The notes: generated from the letters alone by a model not told the origin. Shown: positions 1 to 9,251, counted from the stretch's first letter. The stretch is DNA of 64,000 nucleotides from Leptospira kanakyensis (GCF_004769235.1 NZ_RQFG01000005.1:1178001-1242000); one strand, 5' to 3'. Numbers and translations: made by a program.

Positions 1-2
1 CG

Positions 3-413
3 TTAGGTGTTGTCCAACTAAAGGAATCGCATAGTTTCTGGGAACGTAGGACAGAAATTGCAAAACACTACAATCAGGAATTTAGTTCCTTAAAAGGAAT
101 CAAACTTCCAAAAGAAGATACAAACGGAATTCATAGTTGGCATCTTTATCGAATAGAAGTTGATCCAAAAATTGCTAAGGTAGGGCGAGATACTTTAGTA
201 GAAGAATTAAAGGAAAGAAATATTGGAACTAGTCTACATTTCATTCCTATCTTCGAACATCCTTATTATAAAAAGACCTTTCAATACAATCGTAAAGAAT
301 ATCCGAATGCCTGCCAGATGTATGATCGTTCTGTATCATTACCTCTATTTGCTGGTATGACTAAATCAGACGAAAAAGATGTGATTGATGCAGTAAAAGA
401 TATTTTAGGGTAA
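3..413 (+). CDS. DegT/DnrJ/EryC1/StrS-type sugar aminotransferase, C-terminal part
   Basis: Open from the left edge of the window, in frame to a TAA at 411-413; about 136 residues remain. The segment HSWHLYRIEV, followed by a GTSLHFIPIFEHPYY stretch and a C-terminal ending with SVSLPLFAGMTKSDEKDVIDAV, is the classic C-terminal domain of PLP-dependent sugar aminotransferases of the DegT/DnrJ/EryC1/StrS family. These transfer an amino group to a 3- or 4-keto nucleotide sugar for surface polysaccharide synthesis. The PLP-binding lysine lies upstream of the window, so the substrate cannot be judged. It is the last gene of a plus-strand unit; the next gene is convergent and only 6 bases away. Confidence 0.88.
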   Translation, partial: LGVVQLKESHSFWERRTEIAKHYNQEFSSLKGIKLPKEDTNGIHSWHLYRIEVDPKIAKVGRDTLVEELKERNIGTSLHFIPIFEHPYYKKTFQYNRKEYPNACQMYDRSVSLPLFAGMTKSDEKDVIDAVKDILG

Positions 414-419
414 TGTAAA

Positions 420-1250
420 TTAATGGGAAGAGGGTGCGATTCGGTTTTGATAAAACCCCGGATCGTATAACTTTAATAAATCCACTAGACCTAAAATAAA
501 ATCCGTATCTGTCCCATCAGCTTTTCTACGAATCCAAAATCCTACAAGTTCTTTGACCACTTGAGCATCAATGGTTTCATCACCTTTTTTATAAACAAAA
601 CGTGATGACTCTTCAGGATCTTCATTATCGGTAAATGCTGGATACAAAAACAAAATAAACCGATCCAAATAATATGGATCCAAACGGTTCTCTTCCACTA
701 ATAATAAGTAACGATCTGCTTCTTTTCTAAAGAATTTAGGATTAGAATCTAGTTTCTGATAAACAATAAAAAATTCACGAGCCGTGTTCCGAATCAATCC
801 TTCGTAAATTGGTAAAGTTAATGTATATAATGTTTCATTTGTTTTTGCAGGAAGTAAATATTCGCGTAGTTTTATAGGAAATTCAGGATTGTAATGTCCG
901 AATTCATAGTTTGAGTTTAGTTCAAGATAGTATTTAGTATGAGGTCCTGACAGAAAAATTTGAATGTCTAAATACTCTGCCAGTTTGCGAAAACTTAGAA
1001 CCGTTTGGATTTTACAAAAAATCTTATGATAAGATAATTCTTTTTCGCAGTACAATCCAAGTTTCGGAAATTGTATCCAAGTAGAAGTGACAAGTTCTTT
1101 AAATTTTGTTTCCCTTTCTATCTTTTTGTCCACAAATACCGAATCCAACTTTGGGCCGATAATGGAACAAGAGAATAGAAAAAGAAACGAAATTTTACTT
1201 AATTTTATAAGTAATTTCTGCAGGTAGATTTTCCCATTCCGAATTAACAT
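420..1250 (-). CDS. Putative lipoprotein of unknown function
   Basis: I do not recognise a family. The N-terminus has a basic stretch, a short hydrophobic segment and a lipobox-like LFLFSC (Cys near residue 28), so it is probably a lipoprotein. The rest is soluble, rich in Tyr, Phe and Glu, and includes a run describing a mixed alpha/beta domain with no visible catalytic motif. The only ATG before the lipobox lies inside the 3' end of the upstream gene (56-base overlap); a CTG at 1218 would give a more usual signal-peptide length, so the start is uncertain. It is translated downstream of the beta-propeller protein at 1195-2592, probably as an operon. Confidence 0.7.
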   Translation of the reverse strand: MLIRNGKIYLQKLLIKLSKISFLFLFSCSIIGPKLDSVFVDKKIERETKFKELVTSTWIQFPKLGLYCEKELSYHKIFCKIQTVLSFRKLAEYLDIQIFLSGPHTKYYLELNSNYEFGHYNPEFPIKLREYLLPAKTNETLYTLTLPIYEGLIRNTAREFFIVYQKLDSNPKFFRKEADRYLLLVEENRLDPYYLDRFILFLYPAFTDNEDPEESSRFVYKKGDETIDAQVVKELVGFWIRRKADGTDTDFILGLVDLLKLYDPGFYQNRIAPSSH

Positions 1251-2592
1251 CTTTACGAAAGTATACTGGAGAAACTGAAGATTTGAAATTCAAACTTTGG
1301 TATAAAATCAGATCTGATTCTTTTTTTTCGAAATAACGTTTATCCGTATTACTCCCTAACCCTAAATCTGCGATTGGAATCCAACCATAACTAAGAAGAA
1401 AAATAGATAAGGAATCCTGAATTGATTTTGCCTTTCCCTTTTCAAATCGAATCATTCGGAAAGGTTGGATCGGGACTCCTAATTCTTTCATTTTATCTTT
1501 AAAATCGTTTATACTGATACTTGTTTGGCGTGCTTGGTAAATCGCATCTAAATAGTCTCTAGGTAAAAGTTTTAATTCTTCTTTTGTCTTTTCATAATAA
1601 GAAGTCACATCACCTGGATACACTGCATCTTTATCCAAATATTCATCAGTAACATAGTATTTAATGAACTGATTTTTTGATGAGAACTTATATTTCACAA
1701 TTTGTTCTCCCGGTAAATCTTCGATGGATAGTTTCTTTAAATGCACTCTGTTACGTTGAATGAAACTAGGTTGATAGACAGTATCAGAAAACTTAACAGA
1801 CCGAATTCTCTGTTGTTCATTGGACGGGGGATGAAGGATTGCAATTTGTGCTTTTGATAATGAAACCGAATCCAGTTTGAATTTTAAAGTAACTTCTAAG
1901 TTGTATTCTTCTTCACCGGATGCAATGAAACGTTCTGTTTCAATGAAGGGAATGTTTTTGATTTCTTTATTTTCACGATCAACAACCCAAAGTTTGGAAC
2001 CACTCAGTAAAACTCCACGCACAGAACGAAGATTGGTTTTGATTGATCCAGTAATTTTTCCTGTTTTGGTATCATAACGATAGATACTATTGTCAGCTGA
2101 ATCAGATATCCACAAAGAATCTCTTCCATAACAAATATCACGCGGACGAGTTCTATCTGTAAAAAATCCGCCGATCATAAGGGAGGAAGACTGGTCATAA
2201 ATTTGTACCTTCCCTGAATCCAAATCCAAAATATAATAGTAATTTCCAACACTGGCAATCCCTGCCACATTCGAAAGAGGGATTTGGATTTTATCAGTGA
2301 TACCACCGGAATTGGGATCCAATTTTAAAATTTGTTTTGGAGCAACTACAAGAAGTTTCCCTTCCCTTGAATCAAAACTAATCCCACGTAAATTTGCCAA
2401 ACCTAAGTTAAAGATTTCTTGTTCACCAATTTCATTGATTTTGATGATGGCACGACGATTGGTATCTATATACCAAAAATTGACACCATCCCAAGCAAGG
2501 CCGTAAGCTTTATCGGTAAGTTTGTATTCTTTACTCTCTTGAGCAAACAAACCCCAGGAAAAAAATATTAATAAAAATAAAAAACGAATCAT
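1195..2592 (-). CDS. Secreted beta-propeller protein with a transglutaminase-like tail
   Basis: 465 residues with a clear signal peptide (hydrophobic residues 3-16, cleavage after GLFAQ). Residues about 25-215 form repeated blades of the NHL or YncE type: repeated patterns such as GLAWDGVNFWYID, GISFDSREGKLLVV and GVLLSGSKLWVVDR. The C-terminal part (about 225-465) contains a stretch GWIPIADLG and surrounding spacing reminiscent of transglutaminase-like domains, but I do not see a convincing Cys-His-Asp triad, so an active enzyme is doubtful. It overlaps the upstream protease gene by four bases (2589-2592), so translational coupling is likely. The ligand is unknown. Confidence 0.75.
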   Translation of the reverse strand: MIRFLFLLIFFSWGLFAQESKEYKLTDKAYGLAWDGVNFWYIDTNRRAIIKINEIGEQEIFNLGLANLRGISFDSREGKLLVVAPKQILKLDPNSGGITDKIQIPLSNVAGIASVGNYYYILDLDSGKVQIYDQSSSLMIGGFFTDRTRPRDICYGRDSLWISDSADNSIYRYDTKTGKITGSIKTNLRSVRGVLLSGSKLWVVDRENKEIKNIPFIETERFIASGEEEYNLEVTLKFKLDSVSLSKAQIAILHPPSNEQQRIRSVKFSDTVYQPSFIQRNRVHLKKLSIEDLPGEQIVKYKFSSKNQFIKYYVTDEYLDKDAVYPGDVTSYYEKTKEELKLLPRDYLDAIYQARQTSISINDFKDKMKELGVPIQPFRMIRFEKGKAKSIQDSLSIFLLSYGWIPIADLGLGSNTDKRYFEKKESDLILYQSLNFKSSVSPVYFRKDVNSEWENLPAEITYKIK

Positions 2593-3518
2593 AAATCCAA
2601 CCCAATGTTATCTGTTATCAGACGAAAAATATCGATCAGTAAAGAAGAATCATCAAATTCTGATCCCAAGATAATTGGTTTCGGAACAAAAATGATTAGG
2701 AAAGTTACTAACATTATAAACCCAAAATAAAACCGGAACTTTCCAATTCCCAATACAGAATCTTTTATGAATGGATGTTCAACTTTTATTACAAAATAAA
2801 TGAAAAAACTCCAAAGTAACCAAGTAAAATGAAGTAATGCAAAAATCAAAAACAAGAGAAACAAACTGTGGATCCACTTACGATATCCTTCACCAAACAT
2901 AGAATATATGACATGGCCGCCATCCAATTGACCAAAAGGTAACAAATTCACAGCGGTGATGAGTAATCCTACCCAACCTGCTTTGGCTAAAGGATGCGCT
3001 TGGATGTCCATAGTTGAAAAATCAATTGGGCCAAGAATCCATTGGCTTGTTAGATAAGTAAAAAGACTATCTCCAAAAAATAAAAATCCCGATCTATCAA
3101 AGTCCGGTGGAATTGTTATGACTTTGGAAAGGCTAATCCCCACTAACCAGGCAACGATGGAAAGTACCAAACTTGCAGTTGGTCCTCCAATTCCAATATC
3201 AAATAATATTTTTTTATCAGGAATCGGCTGATTGATTTGAATGACCGCACCCATGGTTCCAATTGGCCCCACAGGTAGTGGAATGAAATAAGGCCAAGTG
3301 GTTTTGACTCCGTAATATCTAGCTGGTAAATAATGCCCCATTTCATGCGCAAAGAGTATGAACAACAAGGAAACCGAATAAGGCCAATTCTCAAAGAAAA
3401 TAAGTTTATAATTCTCTAATGTTTGTGGAACCTGAGGATTCAAAAATATATCTGAGTATGTTAAGGTGAAAAACGTAAGTAGGAATAGAATTATATGTAT
3501 TGTTTTTTTTGATCCCAA
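2589..3518 (-). CDS. Site-2-type (M50) membrane metalloprotease
   Basis: 309 residues with several membrane segments. Residues 58-62 read HEMGH, the HExxH zinc motif, inside a hydrophobic helix, and residues 199-201 lie in QLDGGHV, the third-ligand LDG motif of M50 proteases. The family cuts substrates within or near the membrane; this compact form without an obvious PDZ domain resembles the leptospiral and cyanobacterial-type peptidases rather than RseP. Substrate unknown. It heads a three-gene minus-strand unit (M50, propeller protein, lipoprotein). The 363-base region upstream contains inverted repeats that could be regulatory. Confidence 0.88.
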   Translation of the reverse strand: MGSKKTIHIILFLLTFFTLTYSDIFLNPQVPQTLENYKLIFFENWPYSVSLLFILFAHEMGHYLPARYYGVKTTWPYFIPLPVGPIGTMGAVIQINQPIPDKKILFDIGIGGPTASLVLSIVAWLVGISLSKVITIPPDFDRSGFLFFGDSLFTYLTSQWILGPIDFSTMDIQAHPLAKAGWVGLLITAVNLLPFGQLDGGHVIYSMFGEGYRKWIHSLFLLFLIFALLHFTWLLWSFFIYFVIKVEHPFIKDSVLGIGKFRFYFGFIMLVTFLIIFVPKPIILGSEFDDSSLLIDIFRLITDNIGLDL

Positions 3519-3881
3519 AGTCGGAACAACCTAGAAATTAATTTCTACTCGAAAGGATACGGAACCTAACTATAGAGGCAATTAGAAACTAAAATAACGA
3601 AGGGAAAATTGGTTCAGTATAGGATCTGAACCTCATTCAGATTCTCGCCTCTTTCCCAAATTCATTTGGTAAATTTGTGTCAATTCGGATCCATTTTGGC
3701 AGGACGAACTCTTTTTCAGGAAGTACTGAAACCAAAAATTTTCTTCCTTTGGGAAGGTCTTCAGAATCCATTGAACAAGTGGATTTTTCGTACAGACATA
3801 TTGTCTCATTTCCTTTTAAATCTTTCCCAACTCTAGGAAAAGTTGACTCGTCTAATGATTAAAAACAAAACCAACTAATCA
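3519..3881. promoter_or_regulatory. Divergent intergenic region with two related inverted repeats
   Basis: 363 bases between the divergent M50 protease and cysE genes. I see two perfect dyads that share a TTCAG...CTGAA core: GGTTCAG (3611-3617) with CTGAACC (3626-3632), and TTTCAG (3714-3719) with CTGAAA (3726-3731). They could be operators for one regulator or RNA hairpins; this is inference. A 61-codon ORF at 3677-3862 has no recognisable product and is not called. Confidence 0.35.
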
Positions 3882-4598
3882 ATGTTTGAAAATATAAGAA
3901 TCATCAAAAAGTTTGACCCGGCAGCCAAATCATATTTGGAAATTGTTCTTTGTTACCCGGGATTGCACGCCCTTTGGCTGCATAAACTTGCGCATTTACT
4001 TTATAAACTTCGTTTGCCGATCATCCCCCGACTTGTGAATTACATCAGTAGGTTTTTAACAGGAATCGACATCCATCCAGGAGCCAAAATTGCACCAGGT
4101 GTTTTTATCGATCATGGCTCTGGAGTTGTGATTGGAGAAACAGCCATTGTGGGATCTGGTTCTCTTATCTTTCAAGGAGTGACCCTCGGCGGAACGGGAA
4201 AGGAATCAGGGAAACGACACCCAACCATAGGTAAAAATGTAGTGATTGGTGCTGGAGCCAAAGTCCTCGGAAACATCACCGTAGAAGATCATGTACGGGT
4301 TGGAGCAGGATCCGTTGTTATGCGAAACGTTCCAGCAGGTTGTACAGTTGTTGGAATTCCTGGTAAGGTAGTCAAAGCAGGTGACATTGCTTCTGATAGT
4401 GTAGAACAAATGTTAGAGCACAATCAAATGCCAGATCCAATTGCTAAAGTTTTTTCTGTATTGTTAGAAAAGGTAGAAACCCAACAACAACTCATTAACA
4501 AACTTTCTGAGAAACAACAGTCTTTAGAAAAATCTTCACCTGATCTCCCAGAAGATGATCGATTCATTCAAGAATTCATTCATGGTGATGGAATTTAA
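3882..4598 (+). CDS. cysE: Serine O-acetyltransferase
   Basis: 238 residues. Makes O-acetyl-L-serine from serine and acetyl-CoA, the committed step of cysteine synthesis, in the cytoplasm. A short helical N-terminus is followed by left-handed beta-helix hexapeptide repeats from about residue 62 to 165. The catalytic DH pair (Asp77-His78) and the conserved RHP histidine (His113) after GVTLGGTGK are present. The N-terminal helical domain is shorter than in E. coli CysE, so this is the EpsC/SrpH-like short form. The last 60 residues form a polar, possibly coiled tail not usual in the family. It stands alone on the plus strand and converges with the next gene. Confidence 0.93.
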   Translation: MFENIRIIKKFDPAAKSYLEIVLCYPGLHALWLHKLAHLLYKLRLPIIPRLVNYISRFLTGIDIHPGAKIAPGVFIDHGSGVVIGETAIVGSGSLIFQGVTLGGTGKESGKRHPTIGKNVVIGAGAKVLGNITVEDHVRVGAGSVVMRNVPAGCTVVGIPGKVVKAGDIASDSVEQMLEHNQMPDPIAKVFSVLLEKVETQQQLINKLSEKQQSLEKSSPDLPEDDRFIQEFIHGDGI

Positions 4599-5509
4599 AA
4601 TTCTTTGAGTAACTCTGTTTTTTTCCGGTTGTATTCTTCATCCGTGATGAGATGATTTTTCCTCATTTCCTCTAAAGCTTTTAGTTTCTCTGGAACTGAT
4701 TTCCACTGTTCTGTTGGGACAACCATTTCATCTTCTTTCGGGTAACGAAATAACGGAGGATTAGGAATCAGTTCTGGAAGATTAAAAATAACTACATTTC
4801 CATAAATTGCATTTTTTGCAGCAACCTTATCTTTATACAGACTTGTATTTTGTTTGTCTCGCAACCAAAGTTCCGGTCTATAAATTGGTTTGATTTCCGA
4901 AGGATGAAAGATCACCCAATCTTCAAATGAATACTGAGTTTGAAAGCTGATGTTTGTATTCATTTCATGAAATAGTATAACCAGCCCTTCATCCGTACTT
5001 AATATATAAAAACTTGTTTTTAAAATTTTCACATTAGGTGAAAGGATATCGTCTACTTTAAAAATACATAAATATACTTTTGGTTCTGGATTTGTTGTTA
5101 TCTTTTCAGAAAATTTTTGTATTTCAGGAAGGTATGTATCGGGAACCAAAACTTCCCAATCTTCGTAAGCAAGAACTCCTCGTTTGTATTGGATTGATTT
5201 CAAAACATTGGTTAGCTGAGTAAAATTTTTACTGTTGGTCGTGAGTTTAGAAATTTCCTTCGGGAAAATACTTTTCCACTCCTCTTCTTCCACTTCAAAA
5301 AAAGCCAAAGATGCAGAAGAATCAACCAACTTGATTTTATGTGTGAAACTGGAGCAACCAAAGATAAAAAAAACGAGAATCAAAACAAAGGAAATTTTTG
5401 AACTTGCCGTTAATGAATTTATGAATAGGCTAATAACTGTGTCACGTTTTGTAATATTTCTTTTGGCAGCGGTTTTTGTATCTGGCGAAGAATGGAAAGC
5501 ACAGTCCAT
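4595..5509 (-). CDS. Putative lipoprotein with a C-terminal SHOCT-like motif
   Basis: I do not recognise the main domain. A hydrophobic segment SFVLILVFFIFGCSS gives a lipobox with Cys near residue 52 of the longest reading frame, too far for the ATG at 5509 to be a comfortable start; no other ATG, GTG or TTG lies between, so either the signal is long or a rare start codon is used. The last 30 residues, with ALEEMRKNHLITDEEYNRKK, look like the short SHOCT helix-turn-helix found at the ends of many bacterial proteins. The 5' end overlaps the divergent gene starting at 5421. The 3' end overlaps cysE by four bases. Confidence 0.65.
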   Translation of the reverse strand: MDCAFHSSPDTKTAAKRNITKRDTVISLFINSLTASSKISFVLILVFFIFGCSSFTHKIKLVDSSASLAFFEVEEEEWKSIFPKEISKLTTNSKNFTQLTNVLKSIQYKRGVLAYEDWEVLVPDTYLPEIQKFSEKITTNPEPKVYLCIFKVDDILSPNVKILKTSFYILSTDEGLVILFHEMNTNISFQTQYSFEDWVIFHPSEIKPIYRPELWLRDKQNTSLYKDKVAAKNAIYGNVVIFNLPELIPNPPLFRYPKEDEMVVPTEQWKSVPEKLKALEEMRKNHLITDEEYNRKKTELLKEF

Positions 5510-5936
5510 GCCACAATTTCAAATGAAGGACCAATATGGGCAATCGTATTCTGATGGCGCCATCAAAGGAAAACCCGTTGTCCTTATGGGTTGTTTTCTT
5601 AAGGATTTGGAAATTTGCCGCAAACAAGGAAGAAAACTCTATTGGAAAATGCAAAATTTACTTTGGAAAGATAGCTCCAAAGTTCACTTCCTTCTCTATT
5701 TGGACTTCCAGGAAACAAACAAACTAGTAGAAGATTATTTAGAAGAATCCAAAACAAAACAATTCGAAAGTATTCTTTTAGATCGCAAAGGCCACCTTTC
5801 GACTGGTCTAACCAAAGGCGAATCCTATTTACGTATATTTAATAAAGCAGGCAAATTGATATCTTCATCCTATCAGGAAGAAATGGATGATGTTCTCATC
5901 CAAAAAGTGTATGGCATCCTTAAACAAGAAATATAA
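5421..5936 (+). CDS. Exported thioredoxin-fold-like protein
   Basis: 171 residues from the ATG at 5421, chosen because it gives a normal signal peptide (RFVIFLLAAVFVSG) immediately followed by the mature part. The segment FQMKDQYGQSY, then a GKPVVLMGCF strand and a later SILLDRKGHL strand, fit a thioredoxin or AhpC/TSA-like fold. The usual CxxC is absent: a Cys in MGCF and one nine residues later in EICRK are the only candidates, so a redox role is uncertain. It is followed without gap by a lipoprotein gene. The 5' end is antisense to the start of the divergent lipoprotein gene. Confidence 0.65.
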   Translation: MNRLITVSRFVIFLLAAVFVSGEEWKAQSMPQFQMKDQYGQSYSDGAIKGKPVVLMGCFLKDLEICRKQGRKLYWKMQNLLWKDSSKVHFLLYLDFQETNKLVEDYLEESKTKQFESILLDRKGHLSTGLTKGESYLRIFNKAGKLISSSYQEEMDDVLIQKVYGILKQEI

Positions 5937-7134
5937 ATTAGAAAATTATTTAATCATTACTTTAATACTAGTTAGTGTTTCAAATTGTTTTCAAAAAAAT
6001 GAAAACTACTACCAATTCTGGACAGGATATGACCATCTCCAACGTTCCATTAAATCCACTGCAAAAAATGACGTCTATTTTTCGGCTCTTGCCGGTAGCC
6101 TGAGTGAAGAAAACGAATCCCAGTTCCAAAAAAATGCCGAAGGTTACCCCTTCCTTTCCCTTTCCGGCACTATGGACAAACAACAAAATTGGAATCTACA
6201 TTGGAATGATTCGGATCCATCTAAATTTGATTTTTTGGCAAAAGTTACCTTCGTCCCTAAATTATGGGAAGAGAGAGAAATTTATGCTGTGGATAGAAAG
6301 ATCATCCACAAACTCAATGGTTACCAACCAAGAGATTTTTTTAAATGGTTTCATGATTTTGCCTTAGCCATCAACGATCACAACGCCTACCAATCTTTAA
6401 AATCCTCTTCCGAAAACTTACAATTCTTATGTGGTGCCATGGCTTGTCATGTCACTGAAAATGCAGAATGGCATACTTTGGAATTTACTATCAACGACGA
6501 AACAAAACAAAAGTTTCCAGGTTTTTATCAAAGGACCGGATCCAGATTAGAAAAAACTAAACTCAATCTTGAAGTTTGGGACAAAGGCAACCCTTCTCAC
6601 AAATTTAAAGTCACAAACCAAGGACGAACCATTCAATTTCATTTCCCTGTGAATCCCCCTTCCGATTACTTCCTATCACCAAAAGAAATTCGATTTTTAG
6701 GGGATATAGAAATCAAATCATTTGGAATCACGGTAAAAATCCAAAACTTGGAGTACAAATTAAAAACCAGTTTTGAAAAACAAACAGACACACTCGACGG
6801 ACAATTTGTACGGATTGGAAAAAAGGAAATTAATGGTAAATTTTTTTATGTCATTCCGCAGGGGTTTGTGAACTTTATGATTCCTGGAAATATGGATGAA
6901 TACTTTGATGAGTTCTTTACTTTACTCATCCAAGGAACCCAAGGCCGGGGTGGTTCTCAAATTCACGCTACATTCAAAAAAACACCGAGCGGACAAATCA
7001 ATACCATCACGACCTACAATGAAACCAAACGAAAACGTTTTTCTCTGTTTGGTGGAGACGATTCCCAAAAAGCAAGTAATGACTTTGATTTTTTTGCCTC
7101 TTGGGAAGAAGCCATGTTGAAAGATTTAAAGTAA
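5911..7134 (+). CDS. Putative lipoprotein of unknown function
   Basis: 407 residues from the ATG at 5911, chosen over the upstream in-frame ATG at 5887 because it gives a shorter signal segment (YLIITLILVSVSNC, lipobox SNC). The mature protein is mostly beta-rich and polar, with no motif I can name; pairs of Cys occur at CGAMACHV. It overlaps the thioredoxin-like gene by 26 bases, so the two are co-translated, and an envelope location for both is likely. Nothing in the sequence gives a function. Confidence 0.72.
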   Translation: MASLNKKYKLENYLIITLILVSVSNCFQKNENYYQFWTGYDHLQRSIKSTAKNDVYFSALAGSLSEENESQFQKNAEGYPFLSLSGTMDKQQNWNLHWNDSDPSKFDFLAKVTFVPKLWEEREIYAVDRKIIHKLNGYQPRDFFKWFHDFALAINDHNAYQSLKSSSENLQFLCGAMACHVTENAEWHTLEFTINDETKQKFPGFYQRTGSRLEKTKLNLEVWDKGNPSHKFKVTNQGRTIQFHFPVNPPSDYFLSPKEIRFLGDIEIKSFGITVKIQNLEYKLKTSFEKQTDTLDGQFVRIGKKEINGKFFYVIPQGFVNFMIPGNMDEYFDEFFTLLIQGTQGRGGSQIHATFKKTPSGQINTITTYNETKRKRFSLFGGDDSQKASNDFDFFASWEEAMLKDLK

Positions 7135-7199
7135 AACCAAACTAAAACTAAGGCCCACTTCTAGAATTTAGATTATAACCAGACGGAAATACGAACGGA

Positions 7200-7808
7200 C
7201 TATTTCGAATGGATAAAATTTCTAAGTAGGTCTTTCCCTTCTTCTGATCCAAAAGATTCCGGATGGAACTGAACCCCTTCAATCTTTAATGTTTTGTGTC
7301 GAAGTCCCATAATTTCCCCCTTCCCCTCACCTGCTGAAACTCGGGCCGTAACTTCTAATTCCTTGGGAAGAGAAGTCTCTTTTGCTACAAGAGAATGATA
7401 ACGCATGATTTCAATATTTTGTGTTAAACCTGTAAACACACCTTTTCCGTCGTGTTCAATGGGTGAAAGTTTTCCATGCATGGCTACATTGGCCCGAACC
7501 ACTTCTCCACCAAATACAGTGGCCATACCTTGCATCCCTAAACAAATTCCAAGTACAGGTGTAGTTTTTCCCAGTTCCTTCAAAATATCCGCACTTACAC
7601 CAAAATACGCAGGATCTGCTGGATGGCCGGGGCCAGGGGAAATAATAATCTTATCATAGTTAGCTGACTTGATGACTTCAAAGGACTTTTCATCGTTACG
7701 AATCACATCTAACTGAAAAAGTTCTTCTCTTTCTTCCAGTATCTCCCCGACTATTTGGTAAAGATTGAATGTAAATGAATCATAATTATCTAAGATGAGG
7801 ACTTTCAT
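7200..7808 (-). CDS. trpG: Glutamine amidotransferase subunit of anthranilate or aminodeoxychorismate synthase
   Basis: 202 residues, class I glutamine amidotransferase. The start MKVLILDNYDSFTFNL, the oxyanion region IISPGPGHP, the nucleophile elbow GICLGMQ (Cys near residue 93) and the C-terminal VQFHPESF (His-Glu of the triad) are all intact. It supplies ammonia from glutamine to the chorismate-binding subunit encoded immediately upstream (7869-9251, 60-base gap). Which pathway, tryptophan (TrpG) or folate (PabA), cannot be decided here; in many bacteria one such subunit serves both. Confidence 0.9.
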   Translation of the reverse strand: MKVLILDNYDSFTFNLYQIVGEILEEREELFQLDVIRNDEKSFEVIKSANYDKIIISPGPGHPADPAYFGVSADILKELGKTTPVLGICLGMQGMATVFGGEVVRANVAMHGKLSPIEHDGKGVFTGLTQNIEIMRYHSLVAKETSLPKELEVTARVSAGEGKGEIMGLRHKTLKIEGVQFHPESFGSEEGKDLLRNFIHSK

Positions 7809-7868
7809 TTTGGTTTCTCCGTTTTTGTTTGATCGGTTACTTTATTTTGAATTTTGATTCGCTACTCA

Positions 7869-9251
7869 CTATGTAGCTTTATGAAAATCTAAGGCCTTTC
7901 GAACAGATGCCATTTTATTAATGATTTCTTGGTATTCGTCTTCTGGTTTGGAATCAAAAACAATTCCACCCGAAGCACGGACAAATCCCTTGTTTCCATT
8001 TACAAAAAAACTTCGAATCGGAATGGCAAAAGTACAATCTCCATTCAATCCAAAACTACCAACTGCTCCGCCATAAGGACCACGTGGAGATTTTTCAATT
8101 CGTTCAATGATTTTCATCGATTCAATTTTGGGAGCCCCAGAAAGTGTTCCCGCTGGAAATGACGAAGCTAGTCCCGAAAACATATCTTCTTTGGAAGAAA
8201 GAATTCCTACCACTTCGCTGGAGATATGTTGCACATGAGAAAATCTTTTTACGTCAAAACGCCGACGAACCTTTACCGTTCCAAATTTTGCCACTCGACC
8301 GACATCGTTACGATGGAGATCAATTAACATATTGTGTTCGGCAATTTCTTTTGGATCGGTTAATAGTTTTCGAGCAAGGAGAGTGTCTTCTTTGGCGTCA
8401 ACTCCACGTTTGGTGGTTCCAGCCAAAGGAAAAGATTCCATTTCCCCTTGTCGCAAACGAAAGAGTAACTCCGGACTCGCACCCAAAATGGCACGAGATC
8501 CAAATTTTACATAATACATATGAGGAGATGGATTGATTTCCCGCAGGGTTTCATAAATGGCTAACGGGTTTCCATCTACTTGGTAAGTTTCTTCAAATCC
8601 AATTTGGCATTGGAAAGTATTTCCAGCTTTTACTTCTTCTAAAGCTTCTTCTACCATTTGTTTATGGACTTCTTTGGATAGACCTGCCTGTAAAAGAGCA
8701 ACCTTTGCTTTTGGTTTTTGGGAATTTTGTTTTGCTGCAAGGTTTAGAATTTGGTTCACTTCTTCGATACGGTTGGTTCCGTTATCAAAATAGATTAGTT
8801 CCCCAGTAAATTTATCGTAAATAAGTCCATCTAAGTACAATCCGAAGATCATTGCCGGGAAATCTGGATGTGGGGCGAGTTTCAATTTTGGTTCAAAGAA
8901 TTGCATACTTTGATAACCGAGATACCCTACAAATCCACCCGCATAACTAATGCTTAGCGAATTATAATCTACTAACTCGCGAAGAGCAAAATATGGGTTT
9001 TCAACCGAGTATTTTTTTCCATCAATTTCTAAGACTCCCGTCTCACCCACGAGGAGATGTGATGGGTCGAATCCCATAACAGAATAACGGGAATCGTATT
9101 GATTGTCTCCAGCCGATTCGAGGAGGAAACAATTCTCATATTTTGCTTCAATGACCCGAAAGAGTTCCCAAAACTCGATTCCTTCCGGTAAGGATAAGGA
9201 AGTGTAATTTGGTTTTTTGGGGATCTTAATTTTCGGAAGTGTTTGGGTCAT
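7869..9251 (-). CDS. trpE: Anthranilate or para-aminobenzoate synthase component I
   Basis: About 460 residues; the start is taken at the ATG at 9251 rather than the upstream TTG at 9275. The chorismate-binding domain fills the C-terminal half: HMYYVKFGSRAILGASPELL, FPLAGTTKRG, LIDLHRNDVGRV, FPAGTLSGAPKIESM and GPYGGAVG are the usual blocks. In E. coli PabB the loop carries a lysine (PIKGT), whereas here it is alanine (FPLAGT) as in TrpE. This favours anthranilate synthase, but some aminodeoxychorismate synthases also have alanine. Forms a two-gene unit with the amidotransferase subunit downstream. Pathway assignment is moderate; enzyme family assignment is firm. Confidence 0.9.
   Translation of the reverse strand: MTQTLPKIKIPKKPNYTSLSLPEGIEFWELFRVIEAKYENCFLLESAGDNQYDSRYSVMGFDPSHLLVGETGVLEIDGKKYSVENPYFALRELVDYNSLSISYAGGFVGYLGYQSMQFFEPKLKLAPHPDFPAMIFGLYLDGLIYDKFTGELIYFDNGTNRIEEVNQILNLAAKQNSQKPKAKVALLQAGLSKEVHKQMVEEALEEVKAGNTFQCQIGFEETYQVDGNPLAIYETLREINPSPHMYYVKFGSRAILGASPELLFRLRQGEMESFPLAGTTKRGVDAKEDTLLARKLLTDPKEIAEHNMLIDLHRNDVGRVAKFGTVKVRRRFDVKRFSHVQHISSEVVGILSSKEDMFSGLASSFPAGTLSGAPKIESMKIIERIEKSPRGPYGGAVGSFGLNGDCTFAIPIRSFFVNGNKGFVRASGGIVFDSKPEDEYQEIINKMASVRKALDFHKAT

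Noticed and set aside
3677..3862. 61-codon plus-strand ORF between the M50 protease and cysE
   Set aside because: No ribosome-binding site, signal, motif or typical composition; overlaps candidate regulatory repeats.
8144..8536. Plus-strand ORF of 130 codons opposite trpE
   Set aside because: Antisense to conserved chorismate-binding motifs; no independent support.
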